A stretch of DNA of 64,000 nucleotides from assembly GCF_000738085.1 (NCBI RefSeq), contig NZ_JPRS01000004.1, forward strand, positions 1-64,000, written 5' to 3'. The DNA is from Cryobacterium sp. MLB-32. GTDB taxonomy: Bacteria > Actinomycetota > Actinomycetes > Actinomycetales > Microbacteriaceae. The notes under the pieces were generated by a model. The model was not told where the DNA came from, ran no database searches, and was given only the letters and a program-made list of their open reading frames with translations. This document shows positions 33,322 through 41,749 of this stretch, piece after piece (the first letter of the stretch is position 1; each line of letters begins with the position of its first letter). The position numbers were made by a program, and so were the translations under genes.

Positions 33322-34881
33322 ATGACGGTTTCGCCCGGCAACACCCAGACCGACCAGGCCGACCGACTGACCAGGTCGACACGTGCCGGTTCCGTGCGCG
33401 GCGTTCGAGAACGGGGTGTGCTCGCGTGGCGGGGAATTCCCTACGCGGCGGCCCCCGTGGGACAGAATCGCTTTCGGGCGCCGCTTTCGGTGGAGCCCTG
33501 GACCGGAATCCGAGCCGCGCACGAGTTCGGCCCGGTCGCCCCGCAAAGCCACCGGGGCCAGTTCATCGGTGCCCACCCGCGCATCCCGCAGAGTGAAGAC
33601 TGCCTCAACCTGAACGTTATTGCACCGGATCTGCCGATGGATTCCGCCGCGCTGCGCCCCGTGATGGTCTTCATCCACGGAGGCGCCTACAGCGTGGGCT
33701 CGTCACGGGAGGTTCCGCACCAGGGCGAGGGCCTCGTGCGACGCGGGGGCGTGGTCTATGTGAGCCTCAACTACCGCCTCGGTGCGCTCGGCTATTTGGA
33801 TTTCACGCGGTATTCCACGCCGGAGCGGCCCCTCGACAGCAACCTGGGCCTGCGGGATCAGGTGGCTGCGCTCCAGTGGGTGCAGCAGAACATCGCGTCG
33901 TTCGGCGGAGATCCGGATGCGGTCACTCTGTTCGGCGAATCGGCCGGCGCCAACGCCGTCACCACGCTGATGACCGTCCCGGCCGCTGCCGGTCTTTTTC
34001 ACCGGGCCATCGCACAGAGCGCGCCGCCCAACGCCGTCTATCCTCGAGACCTCACGGCGCGGTGGGCCGGTGAATTCGTCGACAGTCTCGCTGAGTCGAC
34101 CGAGGCCCGATCGACGGAGCAGGCCGTACGGTTGCTGCTCGAGGCCGATACCGCGACCCTGGCCGAGGCCACGACCGCGCTGACCCTGCGCACGCCGGAT
34201 CAGGACCCGGGCACGATCCCGTTGTGCCCCGTCATCGACGGGGCATTCCTGCCGGAGCGACCCCTGGACGCCTTCCGGGACGGCCGTGCCCATCGCGTGC
34301 CGCTGATCATCGGAACGAACGCCCGGGAAGGTTCCCTGTTCAGCGGTCGGATCGACATCCTTGCGACGACGCCCAGGCGCATCCGCGCCATCTTCAAGAA
34401 GACCGCGAAGAAGGCCAGAAAGACGCTCAAGGCACAGTACCCGGGCATCCCCGCCCTGCGGGCCGCGCTGGACTTCGGCGGCGACTATTCCTTCTGGTAC
34501 CCGAGCGTCAAGGTGGGGGAACGGCATTCACGGTACGCGCCGGTGTTCTTCTACCGATTCGACGCGGCGCCACGGCTGGTGCGGCTGATGGGACTCGACG
34601 CGACGCACGGTCTCGAGCTCTTCCCCCTGTTCGATCGACTCAACGGCTGGCCCGGTCGTGGGATGACACTGCTCGGTGGCCGGCGCACGTTTCGGGCGAT
34701 CGGAGCCCGCATGCAGGGCTGGTGGATCGACTTCGCGGTGTGCGGGGTACCGGCCGCAAGCTGGCCGCCCTACGACGAATCCAGCCGAGAAACTCTCATC
34801 ATCGATGCCACCGATCGCGTCGAGGCCGACCCCGGGTCGGAACGCCGATTGGCCTGGGGCGCGTTCGTACCGCACGTCTGA
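33322..34881 (+). CDS. Type-B carboxylesterase
   Basis: This 519-residue alpha/beta hydrolase belongs to the para-nitrobenzyl esterase family. It has the FRAPLSVEPW and SEDCLNLNV start typical of carboxylesterases, an oxyanion region HGGAYSVGS, and the nucleophile elbow FGESAGAN with catalytic Ser. There is no signal peptide, so it should be cytoplasmic. The natural ester is unknown; neighbours (uracil permease, purine permease) give no clue. Its start has a leaderless -10 box. Confidence 0.9.
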   Translation: MTVSPGNTQTDQADRLTRSTRAGSVRGVRERGVLAWRGIPYAAAPVGQNRFRAPLSVEPWTGIRAAHEFGPVAPQSHRGQFIGAHPRIPQSEDCLNLNVIAPDLPMDSAALRPVMVFIHGGAYSVGSSREVPHQGEGLVRRGGVVYVSLNYRLGALGYLDFTRYSTPERPLDSNLGLRDQVAALQWVQQNIASFGGDPDAVTLFGESAGANAVTTLMTVPAAAGLFHRAIAQSAPPNAVYPRDLTARWAGEFVDSLAESTEARSTEQAVRLLLEADTATLAEATTALTLRTPDQDPGTIPLCPVIDGAFLPERPLDAFRDGRAHRVPLIIGTNAREGSLFSGRIDILATTPRRIRAIFKKTAKKARKTLKAQYPGIPALRAALDFGGDYSFWYPSVKVGERHSRYAPVFFYRFDAAPRLVRLMGLDATHGLELFPLFDRLNGWPGRGMTLLGGRRTFRAIGARMQGWWIDFAVCGVPAASWPPYDESSRETLIIDATDRVEADPGSERRLAWGAFVPHV

Positions 34882-34942
34882 GTCGTAGACTTGTCATCTG
34901 CGCAGGGCCCACATCTGCGCCGACCGGCCCCGGGAGAACACG

Positions 34943-36451
34943 ATTTCCACGACTAACGCGTCACCATCAGTACCGTCAGAATCCACCCCCCCCACGGCAG
35001 CACCCCCGCAGTCGTCCGGTCTCAAGGCCCGCGTCGACCGCTATTTCGAGGTCACCAGCCGCGGCTCCACCTGGGGCCGTGAAGTGCGCGGGGGACTGGT
35101 CACCTTCGTGACCATGGCCTACATCGTGATACTCAATCCACTCATCCTCGGTGGTTTCAGCGCGGACCAGGCGAGCGTCGACGTGGCCGGCGGGTGGCTG
35201 CCTGCCGAACAGGTGGCTGCGGTCACAGCCCTGACCGCTGGTGTGATGACCATCCTCTTCGGCGTCGTCGCGCGGCTGCCCTACGGCTTCGCAGCCGGAC
35301 TGGGTATCAACTCGTTCCTGGCGGTCAGCGTCGTCGGCCAGGTGACCTGGCCCGAAGCCATGGGCCTCGTCGTCATCAACGGCCTCATCATCGTGCTGCT
35401 GGCCTCCACCGGTATGCGGGAGCTCATCTTCAACGCCGTCCCGCGTCAGCTGAAGATCGCGATCACGGTGGGAATCGGACTCTTCATCGCCTTCATCGGC
35501 CTGGTTGACTCCGGATTCGTGCGGTCCAGCGGACCCGGCGGCCCGCCGGTGCAGCTTGGTGAGGGCGGTTCCGTCGCCACTCTGCCCACCGCGGTCTTCG
35601 TGGTCGGCCTGATCATCATCGGTGTGCTGCTCGCCCGCAAGGTGAAGGCGGCGCTCCTGATCGGAATCGTGGCGACCACCATCATCGCCATTGTGCTGGA
35701 GGCAATCTTCAAGGTGGGCCCCTCGTTCGGAACAAACCCCGCAGGCTGGAACCTGAACGCCCCGGTGCTTCCCACCCAGATCATGTCGTTGCCTGACCTG
35801 AGCCTGGTCGGACAGGTGAGCTTCGGCGCATTCGAACGGATCGGCATGCTGGCCGCCGTGATGCTGATCTTCACGCTGGTCTTCACCAACTTCTTCGACG
35901 CCATGGGCACCATGACCGGGCTGGCCAACGAGGCCGGACTGGCCGACAAGAACGGGAACTTTCCCCGACTCAAGTCCGCACTGATCGTGGAGGGCATCGG
36001 CGCGGTCGCCGGCGGCGCCGCATCGGCCTCGTCGAATACCGTGTTCATCGAGTCAGGGGCCGGCATCGGAGAGGGCGCCCGCACCGGTGTGGCCAACGTG
36101 GTCACCGGGGTGCTGTTTTTGGCGGCCATGTTCTTCACGCCGCTGACTCAGATCGTGCCCCTCGAGGTGGCGGCGGCGGCGCTCGTGATCGTCGGCGCGA
36201 TGATGGTGTCGCAGATCCGGCACATCGACTTCTCTGAATTCTCGATCGTCTTGCCGGTGTTCCTGACCATTATCGTGATGCCGCTGACGTATTCCATCGC
36301 CAACGGCATCGGCGCCGGGTTCATCAGCTGGGTGCTCGTGCGCTCCTTCTCTGGCAAGGCGAAGGAGATCAGCCCGCTCCTGTGGGTTGTCGCAGCCGGA
36401 TTCGTGCTGTTCTTCGTGCGGGGACCGGTCGAGGCGCTGCTCGGCGCTTAG
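34943..36451 (+). CDS. NCS2 purine permease (AzgA-like), non-canonical start
   Basis: This is a ~502-residue nucleobase permease of the AzgA/GhxP (guanine/hypoxanthine) type: RYFEVTSRGSTWGREVRGGL, TMAYIVILNPLIL, GLGINSFLAVSVVG, and TNFFDAMGTMTGLANEAGL. Family homology reaches at least as far upstream as LKARVDRYFEV (codons near 35020-35060), but between the in-frame stop at 34886 and GTG 35084 there is no ATG, GTG or TTG in this frame. The best-placed start is ATT 34943, which follows GGGAGAACACG at ribosome-binding distance. GTG 35084 would remove the conserved first helix. An 8-C run (34986-34993) upstream could also hide a length error. Confidence 0.82.
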   Translation: MSTTNASPSVPSESTPPTAAPPQSSGLKARVDRYFEVTSRGSTWGREVRGGLVTFVTMAYIVILNPLILGGFSADQASVDVAGGWLPAEQVAAVTALTAGVMTILFGVVARLPYGFAAGLGINSFLAVSVVGQVTWPEAMGLVVINGLIIVLLASTGMRELIFNAVPRQLKIAITVGIGLFIAFIGLVDSGFVRSSGPGGPPVQLGEGGSVATLPTAVFVVGLIIIGVLLARKVKAALLIGIVATTIIAIVLEAIFKVGPSFGTNPAGWNLNAPVLPTQIMSLPDLSLVGQVSFGAFERIGMLAAVMLIFTLVFTNFFDAMGTMTGLANEAGLADKNGNFPRLKSALIVEGIGAVAGGAASASSNTVFIESGAGIGEGARTGVANVVTGVLFLAAMFFTPLTQIVPLEVAAAALVIVGAMMVSQIRHIDFSEFSIVLPVFLTIIVMPLTYSIANGIGAGFISWVLVRSFSGKAKEISPLLWVVAAGFVLFFVRGPVEALLGA

Positions 36452-36460
36452 GCCGGCCGC

Positions 36461-37198
36461 CTACTCGAGAAAGCCGCGCAGGAGCAGGGCTGTGCCGGCG
36501 AGGTGCTCCCGCATGGCTTCGGCGGCCTCATCGGGTTGGCCGGTGAGGATTCCGCTCACGATGGCCTCATGCTGCTCATTCGAGTGGGCGATATTGGGGC
36601 CCAGCAGGGGGATGCCGTCGAGGAGCGCGTTGACTCTCGTGCGCACGTCGGCGATGAGCGGCACGAGCGACGACGACCCCGTCAGCTCGCCGATTGTGAT
36701 GTGGAGCCGTGAATCGAGGCGGCGGTAGTCGTCTCCGACGGCCGCCGTCGTGTCGGCAAGGGTCGACCAGAGCAGTTTTCGTTCGATGGGGGAGAGCGCT
36801 CGGGATGCCGCCACGCGGGCCGCGCCCACCTCCAGGATGTCTCGCAACACGAGCGTGTCCTCAATCTGCTCCGGGGTCGCCGCCGGTACGGGCCGGGACG
36901 GCTCTGTGCCGCCCGGTGCCTGCGGGGGCAGCACGTCGCTCACGAAGGTTCCGCCGTAACGGCCGCGACGCGAGACGAGATATCCGGCCTCGGCTACCGA
37001 GGCGAGGGCGACGCGCAGTGTGTCGCGGCTGACGCCGAGACGGCCAGCCAGTTCGCGCTCGGCCGGCAGACGTTCGCCCGGGGCCAGAAGCCCCAGCCGC
37101 ACGGTTTGCAGCAGGCGCTGCACGGTTTCCTCGAACGCGTTGCCGCCGGATACCGGTCGCAACAACAACTCGTTGATCAACGCTCGCTGATCGTCCAC
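36461..37198 (-). CDS. GntR/FadR-family regulator (FCD domain)
   Basis: This 245-residue regulator has an N-terminal winged helix (LGLLAPGERLPAERELAGRL ... SRDTLRVALASVAEAGYLVS, residues ~30-85) and a C-terminal all-helical FCD domain that would bind a small ligand. GTG 37198 is preceded by a strong AGGAGGAGG site. It is the last gene of the minus-strand amine cluster at 37229-41570, with 30 bp between it and the SDR gene, so it probably regulates that cluster in response to an intermediate. Confidence 0.9.
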   Translation of the reverse strand: MDDQRALINELLLRPVSGGNAFEETVQRLLQTVRLGLLAPGERLPAERELAGRLGVSRDTLRVALASVAEAGYLVSRRGRYGGTFVSDVLPPQAPGGTEPSRPVPAATPEQIEDTLVLRDILEVGAARVAASRALSPIERKLLWSTLADTTAAVGDDYRRLDSRLHITIGELTGSSSLVPLIADVRTRVNALLDGIPLLGPNIAHSNEQHEAIVSGILTGQPDEAAEAMREHLAGTALLLRGFLE

Positions 37199-37228
37199 AC
37201 GCCTGCCTCCTCCTGCTGCTCACTCTCG

Positions 37229-38020
37229 TCATTCGGGTGTGACGTACGCCGAGCTGATCCCTCCATCCACCATAAACGTGGATCCGGTGATGAAAGACGA
37301 GTCATCGCTTGCCAGGAATGCCACGGCGGCGGCAAGCTCCTGCGGTTCGGCGAAGCGCCCCACCGGGATGTGTACGAGTCGTCGAGCCGCGCGTTCCGGG
37401 TCCTTGGCGAAGAGCTCCTGCAGGAGCGGGGTGTTCACCGGTCCCGGGCAGAGGGCATTGACCCTGATCCCCTGACGAGCGAACTGCACGCCGAGTTCCC
37501 TGCTCATGGCGAGCACGCCCCCCTTCGACGCCGTGTACGAGATCTGGCTCGTCGCCGATCCCAGCACCGCCACAAAGGAGGCCGTGTTGATGATCGAGCC
37601 GCGACCCTGACGCACCATGTGCCGCAGGGCTGCCCGACAGCACAGGTAGACGGATTTGAGGTTCACGTCCTGCACCCGGTTCCAGGCCGGCAGCTCCGTG
37701 GTCTCGATGGAGTCGTCGTCGGGAGGCGAGATGCCCGCGTTGTTGAAGGCAATGTCCACGGAACCATAGGTTGTATTGGCGGTGTCGAACAGGTTGTTCA
37801 CCTCCTCTTCCTCGGTGACATTGACCTTCACGAACAGGCCACCGACCCGCTGGGCTGCCCGGGCGCCGGCCACCTCATCCATGTCTCCGATCACGACGGT
37901 GGCACCCTCGGCGGCGAAACGCAGGGCCGTGGCCAGGCCGATGCCGCTTGCGCCGCCGGTGATGACGGCGACCTTGCCGGCGAGTCGCTGGGTGAGATTG
38001 AGTGCGGTGATCTCGGTCAT
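37229..38020 (-). CDS. Short-chain dehydrogenase/reductase of the amine cluster
   Basis: This 263-residue classical SDR shows the Rossmann motif TGGASGIG (residues ~20-27), NNAG, the catalytic Tyr-Lys in SYTASKGG, and VDGGISSAYV at the C-terminus. In context it could oxidise a gamma-glutamylated amino alcohol to an aldehyde, which the neighbouring ALDH would then oxidise further; this is inference. ATG 38020 follows CAGGAGCCC. It is 31 bp after the ALDH gene. Confidence 0.9.
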   Translation of the reverse strand: MTEITALNLTQRLAGKVAVITGGASGIGLATALRFAAEGATVVIGDMDEVAGARAAQRVGGLFVKVNVTEEEEVNNLFDTANTTYGSVDIAFNNAGISPPDDDSIETTELPAWNRVQDVNLKSVYLCCRAALRHMVRQGRGSIINTASFVAVLGSATSQISYTASKGGVLAMSRELGVQFARQGIRVNALCPGPVNTPLLQELFAKDPERAARRLVHIPVGRFAEPQELAAAVAFLASDDSSFITGSTFMVDGGISSAYVTPE

Positions 38021-38051
38021 GTCGGGCTCCTGTGTTGAGAAAGTCGACGGA

Positions 38052-39413
38052 TCAGTCGACGGCAATGAAGACATTCTTGGTATCGGTGAAACTCAGCGGG
38101 GCATCCGGTCCCAGCTCGCGTCCGATGCCCGATTGCTTGAATCCGCCGAACGGCGTCGAGTAGCGCACTGACGAGTGCGAGTTGACGGACAGATTGCCGG
38201 ATTCCACGCCCCGAGCCACCCGGATTGCCCGACCGACGTCGCGTGTCCAGATCGAACCTGACAGCCCGTACTCGGTGTCGTTCGCGAGCCGCAGGGCATC
38301 CGCTTCGTCGTCGAAGGGGAGCACCGTCACGACGGGACCGAAGATCTCGTCGGTGACCGAGCGATCGTGGCGCGAGGCGGGCGTGAGCACCGTGGGGGGA
38401 AACCAGAACCCGGGACCCTCAGGTGCGGCGCCGCGGAACGCGACGGGAGCGTCATCGGGAACGTAGGAGCGAACGGATGCGAGGTGCGCCGCTGATACCA
38501 GCGGCCCCATGTCGGTGGTCTCATCGCGGGGATCGCCCACTCGAACGGCCGCTACCGCGGGTTCGAGAAGTTCCATGAAGCGGTCGTACACGTCGCGTTG
38601 CACGATAATGCGGCTGCGGGCGCAGCAATCCTGTCCGGCATTCTCGAAAACGCCCGACGGGGCGGCGGCGGCTGCCTTCTCGAGGTCGGCGTCACCGAAG
38701 ATGATGTTGGCGCTCTTGCCCCCGAGCTCGAGCGTCACCCGCTTGACCTGAGCCGCACAGCCGGCCATGATCTGCTTGCCCACGGCGGTCGAGCCGGTGA
38801 AGACGATCTTGCGCACAGCCGGGTGAGTCACGAAACGATCGCCGACCACGGAACCTCGGCCGGGAAGCACCTGAAAAAGCCCTTCGGGCAGGCCGGATTC
38901 GAGGGCAAGCTCTCCCAATCGCATGCTCGACAGGGGTGTCCACTCCGCCGGTTTCAGCAGCACGGCGTTGCCGGCCGCGAGCGCGGGAGCGAAACCCCAC
39001 GCCGCGATCGTCATCGGAAAATTCCAGGGGGTGATGATGCCCACGACGCCGAGGGGCTCATGGAAGGTCACATCGAGCCCGCCGGACACCGGGATCTGCC
39101 GCCCGAAGAGGCGCTCGGGGGCCGCCGCGTAATACTCGAGCACGTCACGGACATGACCGGCCTCCCACCGGGCCTGAGTCACCGGGTGGCCCGAATTGCG
39201 CACCTCCGTCTGGGCCAGATTTTCACGGTCACCGTCGACGGCCGCCGCGAACCGGTGCAGGGCTCTGGCTTTGTCGGCGGGGGCGACGAGGGCCCATGCC
39301 TTCTGTGCCACGCCGGCCCGGGCGATGGCCTCGTCGGTCGCGTCGCGCGTGACGTGATCGATCGTTGAGATGGATTCCTCATCAGCGGGATTGATCACCG
39401 TGTAACTGCTCAT
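38052..39413 (-). CDS. Aldehyde dehydrogenase of the amine cluster (PuuC-like role)
   Basis: This 453-residue ALDH has the proline-rich IITPWNFPMTIAAWGFAPAL, the catalytic Glu in VTLELGGKSANIIFGD, the Cys in NAGQDCCARSRIIV, and DEIFGPVVTVLPF. By neighbourhood it should oxidise a gamma-glutamyl-aminoaldehyde. ATG 39413 overlaps the PuuD-like stop by 4 bp (ATGA), so it is coupled to it. The upstream extension to 39497 in the same frame is not part of the protein. Confidence 0.92.
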   Translation of the reverse strand: MSSYTVINPADEESISTIDHVTRDATDEAIARAGVAQKAWALVAPADKARALHRFAAAVDGDRENLAQTEVRNSGHPVTQARWEAGHVRDVLEYYAAAPERLFGRQIPVSGGLDVTFHEPLGVVGIITPWNFPMTIAAWGFAPALAAGNAVLLKPAEWTPLSSMRLGELALESGLPEGLFQVLPGRGSVVGDRFVTHPAVRKIVFTGSTAVGKQIMAGCAAQVKRVTLELGGKSANIIFGDADLEKAAAAAPSGVFENAGQDCCARSRIIVQRDVYDRFMELLEPAVAAVRVGDPRDETTDMGPLVSAAHLASVRSYVPDDAPVAFRGAAPEGPGFWFPPTVLTPASRHDRSVTDEIFGPVVTVLPFDDEADALRLANDTEYGLSGSIWTRDVGRAIRVARGVESGNLSVNSHSSVRYSTPFGGFKQSGIGRELGPDAPLSFTDTKNVFIAVD

Positions 39414-40216
39414 GACTGGGCCCTTCGATAGGTGGATGCGGCGTCGACGAGGCCGGCGAACAACCGGAGGTCCTCGGCGGATTCCTCCGGGTGCCACTGC
39501 ACGGCCAGGGCGAAGGCTTTCGTCGTCACCTCGACGGCCTCGATGATGCCGTGCTCGGTGATGGCAGAGACAACGAGGCCATCGGCCACGCGGTCGATCG
39601 ACTGGTGGTGGTACACGGGAACGGCGAGCCGGTCTTCTCCCACGAGAGCATGCAGGCGCGAGTGGGGATCGATGTCAACCGACAGCTGGGTGAAGGTGCC
39701 GCCACCGACCTGGTAGCCGGTGTTTCCCACGATGTCCGGCAGGTGCTGGTGCAGCGTTCCGCCGAGGGCGACGTTGAGCACCTGGGCGCCACGGCAAATG
39801 CCCAGGAACGGGAGATCCTGCTCAAGGGCCCGGCGCAGCAATTCCGTTTCCCACAGGTCTCGATCCCGTTGGGGGTGATCGGTGGCCGGATGCGGCTGGG
39901 CGCCGTACCTGGCCGGGTCGACGTCTCTGCCGCCGGTGATAATCAATCCGTCCAGGCCTGCGAGTACCCGGTCGGCGATTGCCGTGTTCACCGGCTGCGG
40001 CGGCAGGAGCACGGCGATGCCCCCGGCCCGGGTGACGGCCTGGACATACACGGCAGGGAGAAAAGCGGCCTGCACGTCCCAGACGCCCGTCTGAGCCTGC
40101 TGGAGGTAGGTGGTGAGACCGATGACGGGCGGGTCCGTCCGTCGCGGTGTCGATCCGTTCGGGAGCGTGGAGCCGTCGGGAGGCTCGGAGCTGTTCGTGC
40201 GCTCAGAGGCGTTCAA
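39410..40216 (-). CDS. Gamma-glutamyl hydrolase, PuuD-like class-I amidase
   Basis: This 268-residue enzyme removes a glutamyl group from a gamma-glutamyl amino product. It has IGLTTYLQQAQTGVW at the start of the domain, GGRDVDPARYG, the nucleophile Cys in GICRGAQVLNVALGGTLHQ, and the catalytic His-x-Glu in VQWHPEES. No ATG or GTG fits; TTG 40216, 8 nt after GGAGAGGA and overlapping the glnA-like stop by 14 bp, gives the start. It is the third step of the pathway in the cluster. Confidence 0.88.
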   Translation of the reverse strand: MNASERTNSSEPPDGSTLPNGSTPRRTDPPVIGLTTYLQQAQTGVWDVQAAFLPAVYVQAVTRAGGIAVLLPPQPVNTAIADRVLAGLDGLIITGGRDVDPARYGAQPHPATDHPQRDRDLWETELLRRALEQDLPFLGICRGAQVLNVALGGTLHQHLPDIVGNTGYQVGGGTFTQLSVDIDPHSRLHALVGEDRLAVPVYHHQSIDRVADGLVVSAITEHGIIEAVEVTTKAFALAVQWHPEESAEDLRLFAGLVDAASTYRRAQS

Positions 40217-41570
40217 AGCCGCGGGTCCTCTCCCAGTCGGTGACGGCCGAGTCGTACGCGGCCACTTCGATGCGTGCGTTGTTGAGGTAGTGGTCGACGA
40301 CCTCGTCGCCGAAGGCCGAACGCGCCACGGTGGACGCGGCGAACAGGTCGGCGGATTCGCGCAGGGTCGCCGGCACTCGTGCGGTGGAACTGGCATACGC
40401 ATTGCCCTCGAAAGCCGGTTCGAGTTCCAACTCGTTTTCGATTCCGTGCAGACCCGCCGCTATCAAGGCACTCACCGCGAGGTACTGGTTGACGTCACCT
40501 CCGGGCACCCGGTTCTCTACGCGCATCCCGAGTCCGCGACCGACGACACGCAGGGCACAAGTGCGATTGTCGAGGCCCCAGGCGATGGCGGTCGGAGCGA
40601 AGCTGTCGGCGACATAGCGTTTGTAGGAGTTGATGTTGGGGGCCGAGAACAGGGTCAGTTCACGCATCACGGCGAGCTGGCCGGCCACGAAATGACGGAA
40701 CATCTTCGACATGCCGTGCTCGGCCTCAGGATCGGCGAAGACGGCGCTGCCGTCGGTGCCGCGCAGGCTGATGTGGATGTGGCAGCTGTTGCCTTCCCGC
40801 TCGTTGAACTTGGCCATGAACGTGAGGCTCTTGCCGTGCGCGTCGGCAATTTCCTTGGCACCGTTCTTGTAGATCGAGTGGTTGTCACAGGTCACAAGTG
40901 CTGTGTCGTAGCGAAACCCGATTTCCTGCTGGCCGAGATTGCATTCGCCCTTCACGCCCTCGCAATACATGCCCGCACCCTCCATGCCCACGCGGATATC
41001 CTTGAGCAGGGGTTCCATCCGGGTCGACGCCAGGATGGAATAGTCGATGTTGTAATCGCTCGCGGGCGTCAGGTCTCGGTAGCCCTTTTTCCAGGCATCC
41101 CGGTAACCGTCGTCAAAGACGAGGAATTCGAGCTCGGTGGCGACAGAGGGCACGAGCCCATGCTCGGCCAGACGCGCCAACTGGCCCCGCAGAATCTGCC
41201 GCGGCGACGGAGCCACCGGGGTCTCGTTCAGCCAGTGCAGATCCGCCGTGACCATCGCGGTGCCGGGGAGCCAGGGCAGGCGGCGAAGGGTGGTGAGGTC
41301 GGGCATCATCGCCATGTCCCCGTAGCCGCGCTCCCAGCTCGACATCGCGTACCCATCGACCGTGTTCATCTCGACGTCGACAGCGAGCAGGTAATTACAG
41401 CACTCGGCGCCGTGGGATGCGGCGTCCTCCACGAAAAGACGCGCGGAGAGTCGCTTACCCACCAGCCGGCCCTGCATATCGGTGAAAGCCACGATGACCG
41501 TGTCGATGTCGCCCATGGCCACGGCGTCTGTCAGCTCGGTGAGCGTGAGATGGGGGGTGCGGGGTGTCAT
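40203..41570 (-). CDS. Glutamine synthetase-like gamma-glutamyl-amine ligase
   Basis: This 455-residue enzyme is of the PuuA/GlnA3/GlnA4 group, which joins glutamate to an amine using ATP, and is not a nitrogen-assimilating glutamine synthetase. Matching stretches are MQGRLVGKRLSARLF, EGVKGECNLGQQEIGF, the GNSCHIHISLRG motif in the ATP/glutamate site, and the RVVGRGLGMRVENRVPGGDV arginine loop. Streptomyces GlnA4 acts on ethanolamine and GlnA3 on polyamines. The neighbouring genes decide between the two here; see the cluster finding. It is divergent from the permease, with about 180 bp between. Confidence 0.9.
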   Translation of the reverse strand: MTPRTPHLTLTELTDAVAMGDIDTVIVAFTDMQGRLVGKRLSARLFVEDAASHGAECCNYLLAVDVEMNTVDGYAMSSWERGYGDMAMMPDLTTLRRLPWLPGTAMVTADLHWLNETPVAPSPRQILRGQLARLAEHGLVPSVATELEFLVFDDGYRDAWKKGYRDLTPASDYNIDYSILASTRMEPLLKDIRVGMEGAGMYCEGVKGECNLGQQEIGFRYDTALVTCDNHSIYKNGAKEIADAHGKSLTFMAKFNEREGNSCHIHISLRGTDGSAVFADPEAEHGMSKMFRHFVAGQLAVMRELTLFSAPNINSYKRYVADSFAPTAIAWGLDNRTCALRVVGRGLGMRVENRVPGGDVNQYLAVSALIAAGLHGIENELELEPAFEGNAYASSTARVPATLRESADLFAASTVARSAFGDEVVDHYLNNARIEVAAYDSAVTDWERTRGFERL

Positions 41571-41749
41571 GAACTTCTCCTCATTGAGCCGGTCAATTGC
41601 GGTGACTTGCCACCATTACAACACAGTAGACCATCAGTTTGCGGCAGTCAGGAGCGAGAAGCAATCTCCCAAAGGTATATACACCTACCTTTACAGGACG
41701 TAGAGTCGGCCCAACGAAATCTCAATGCAACGAGTGCGAAGGAATCAGG
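41571..41749. promoter_or_regulatory. Divergent promoter region of the amine cluster
   Basis: 179 bp between the glnA-like gene (start 41570, minus) and the permease (41750, plus). It is AT-richer than its surroundings, especially 41610-41700. It is the likely site of GntR control. I see no clean palindrome. Confidence 0.5.
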
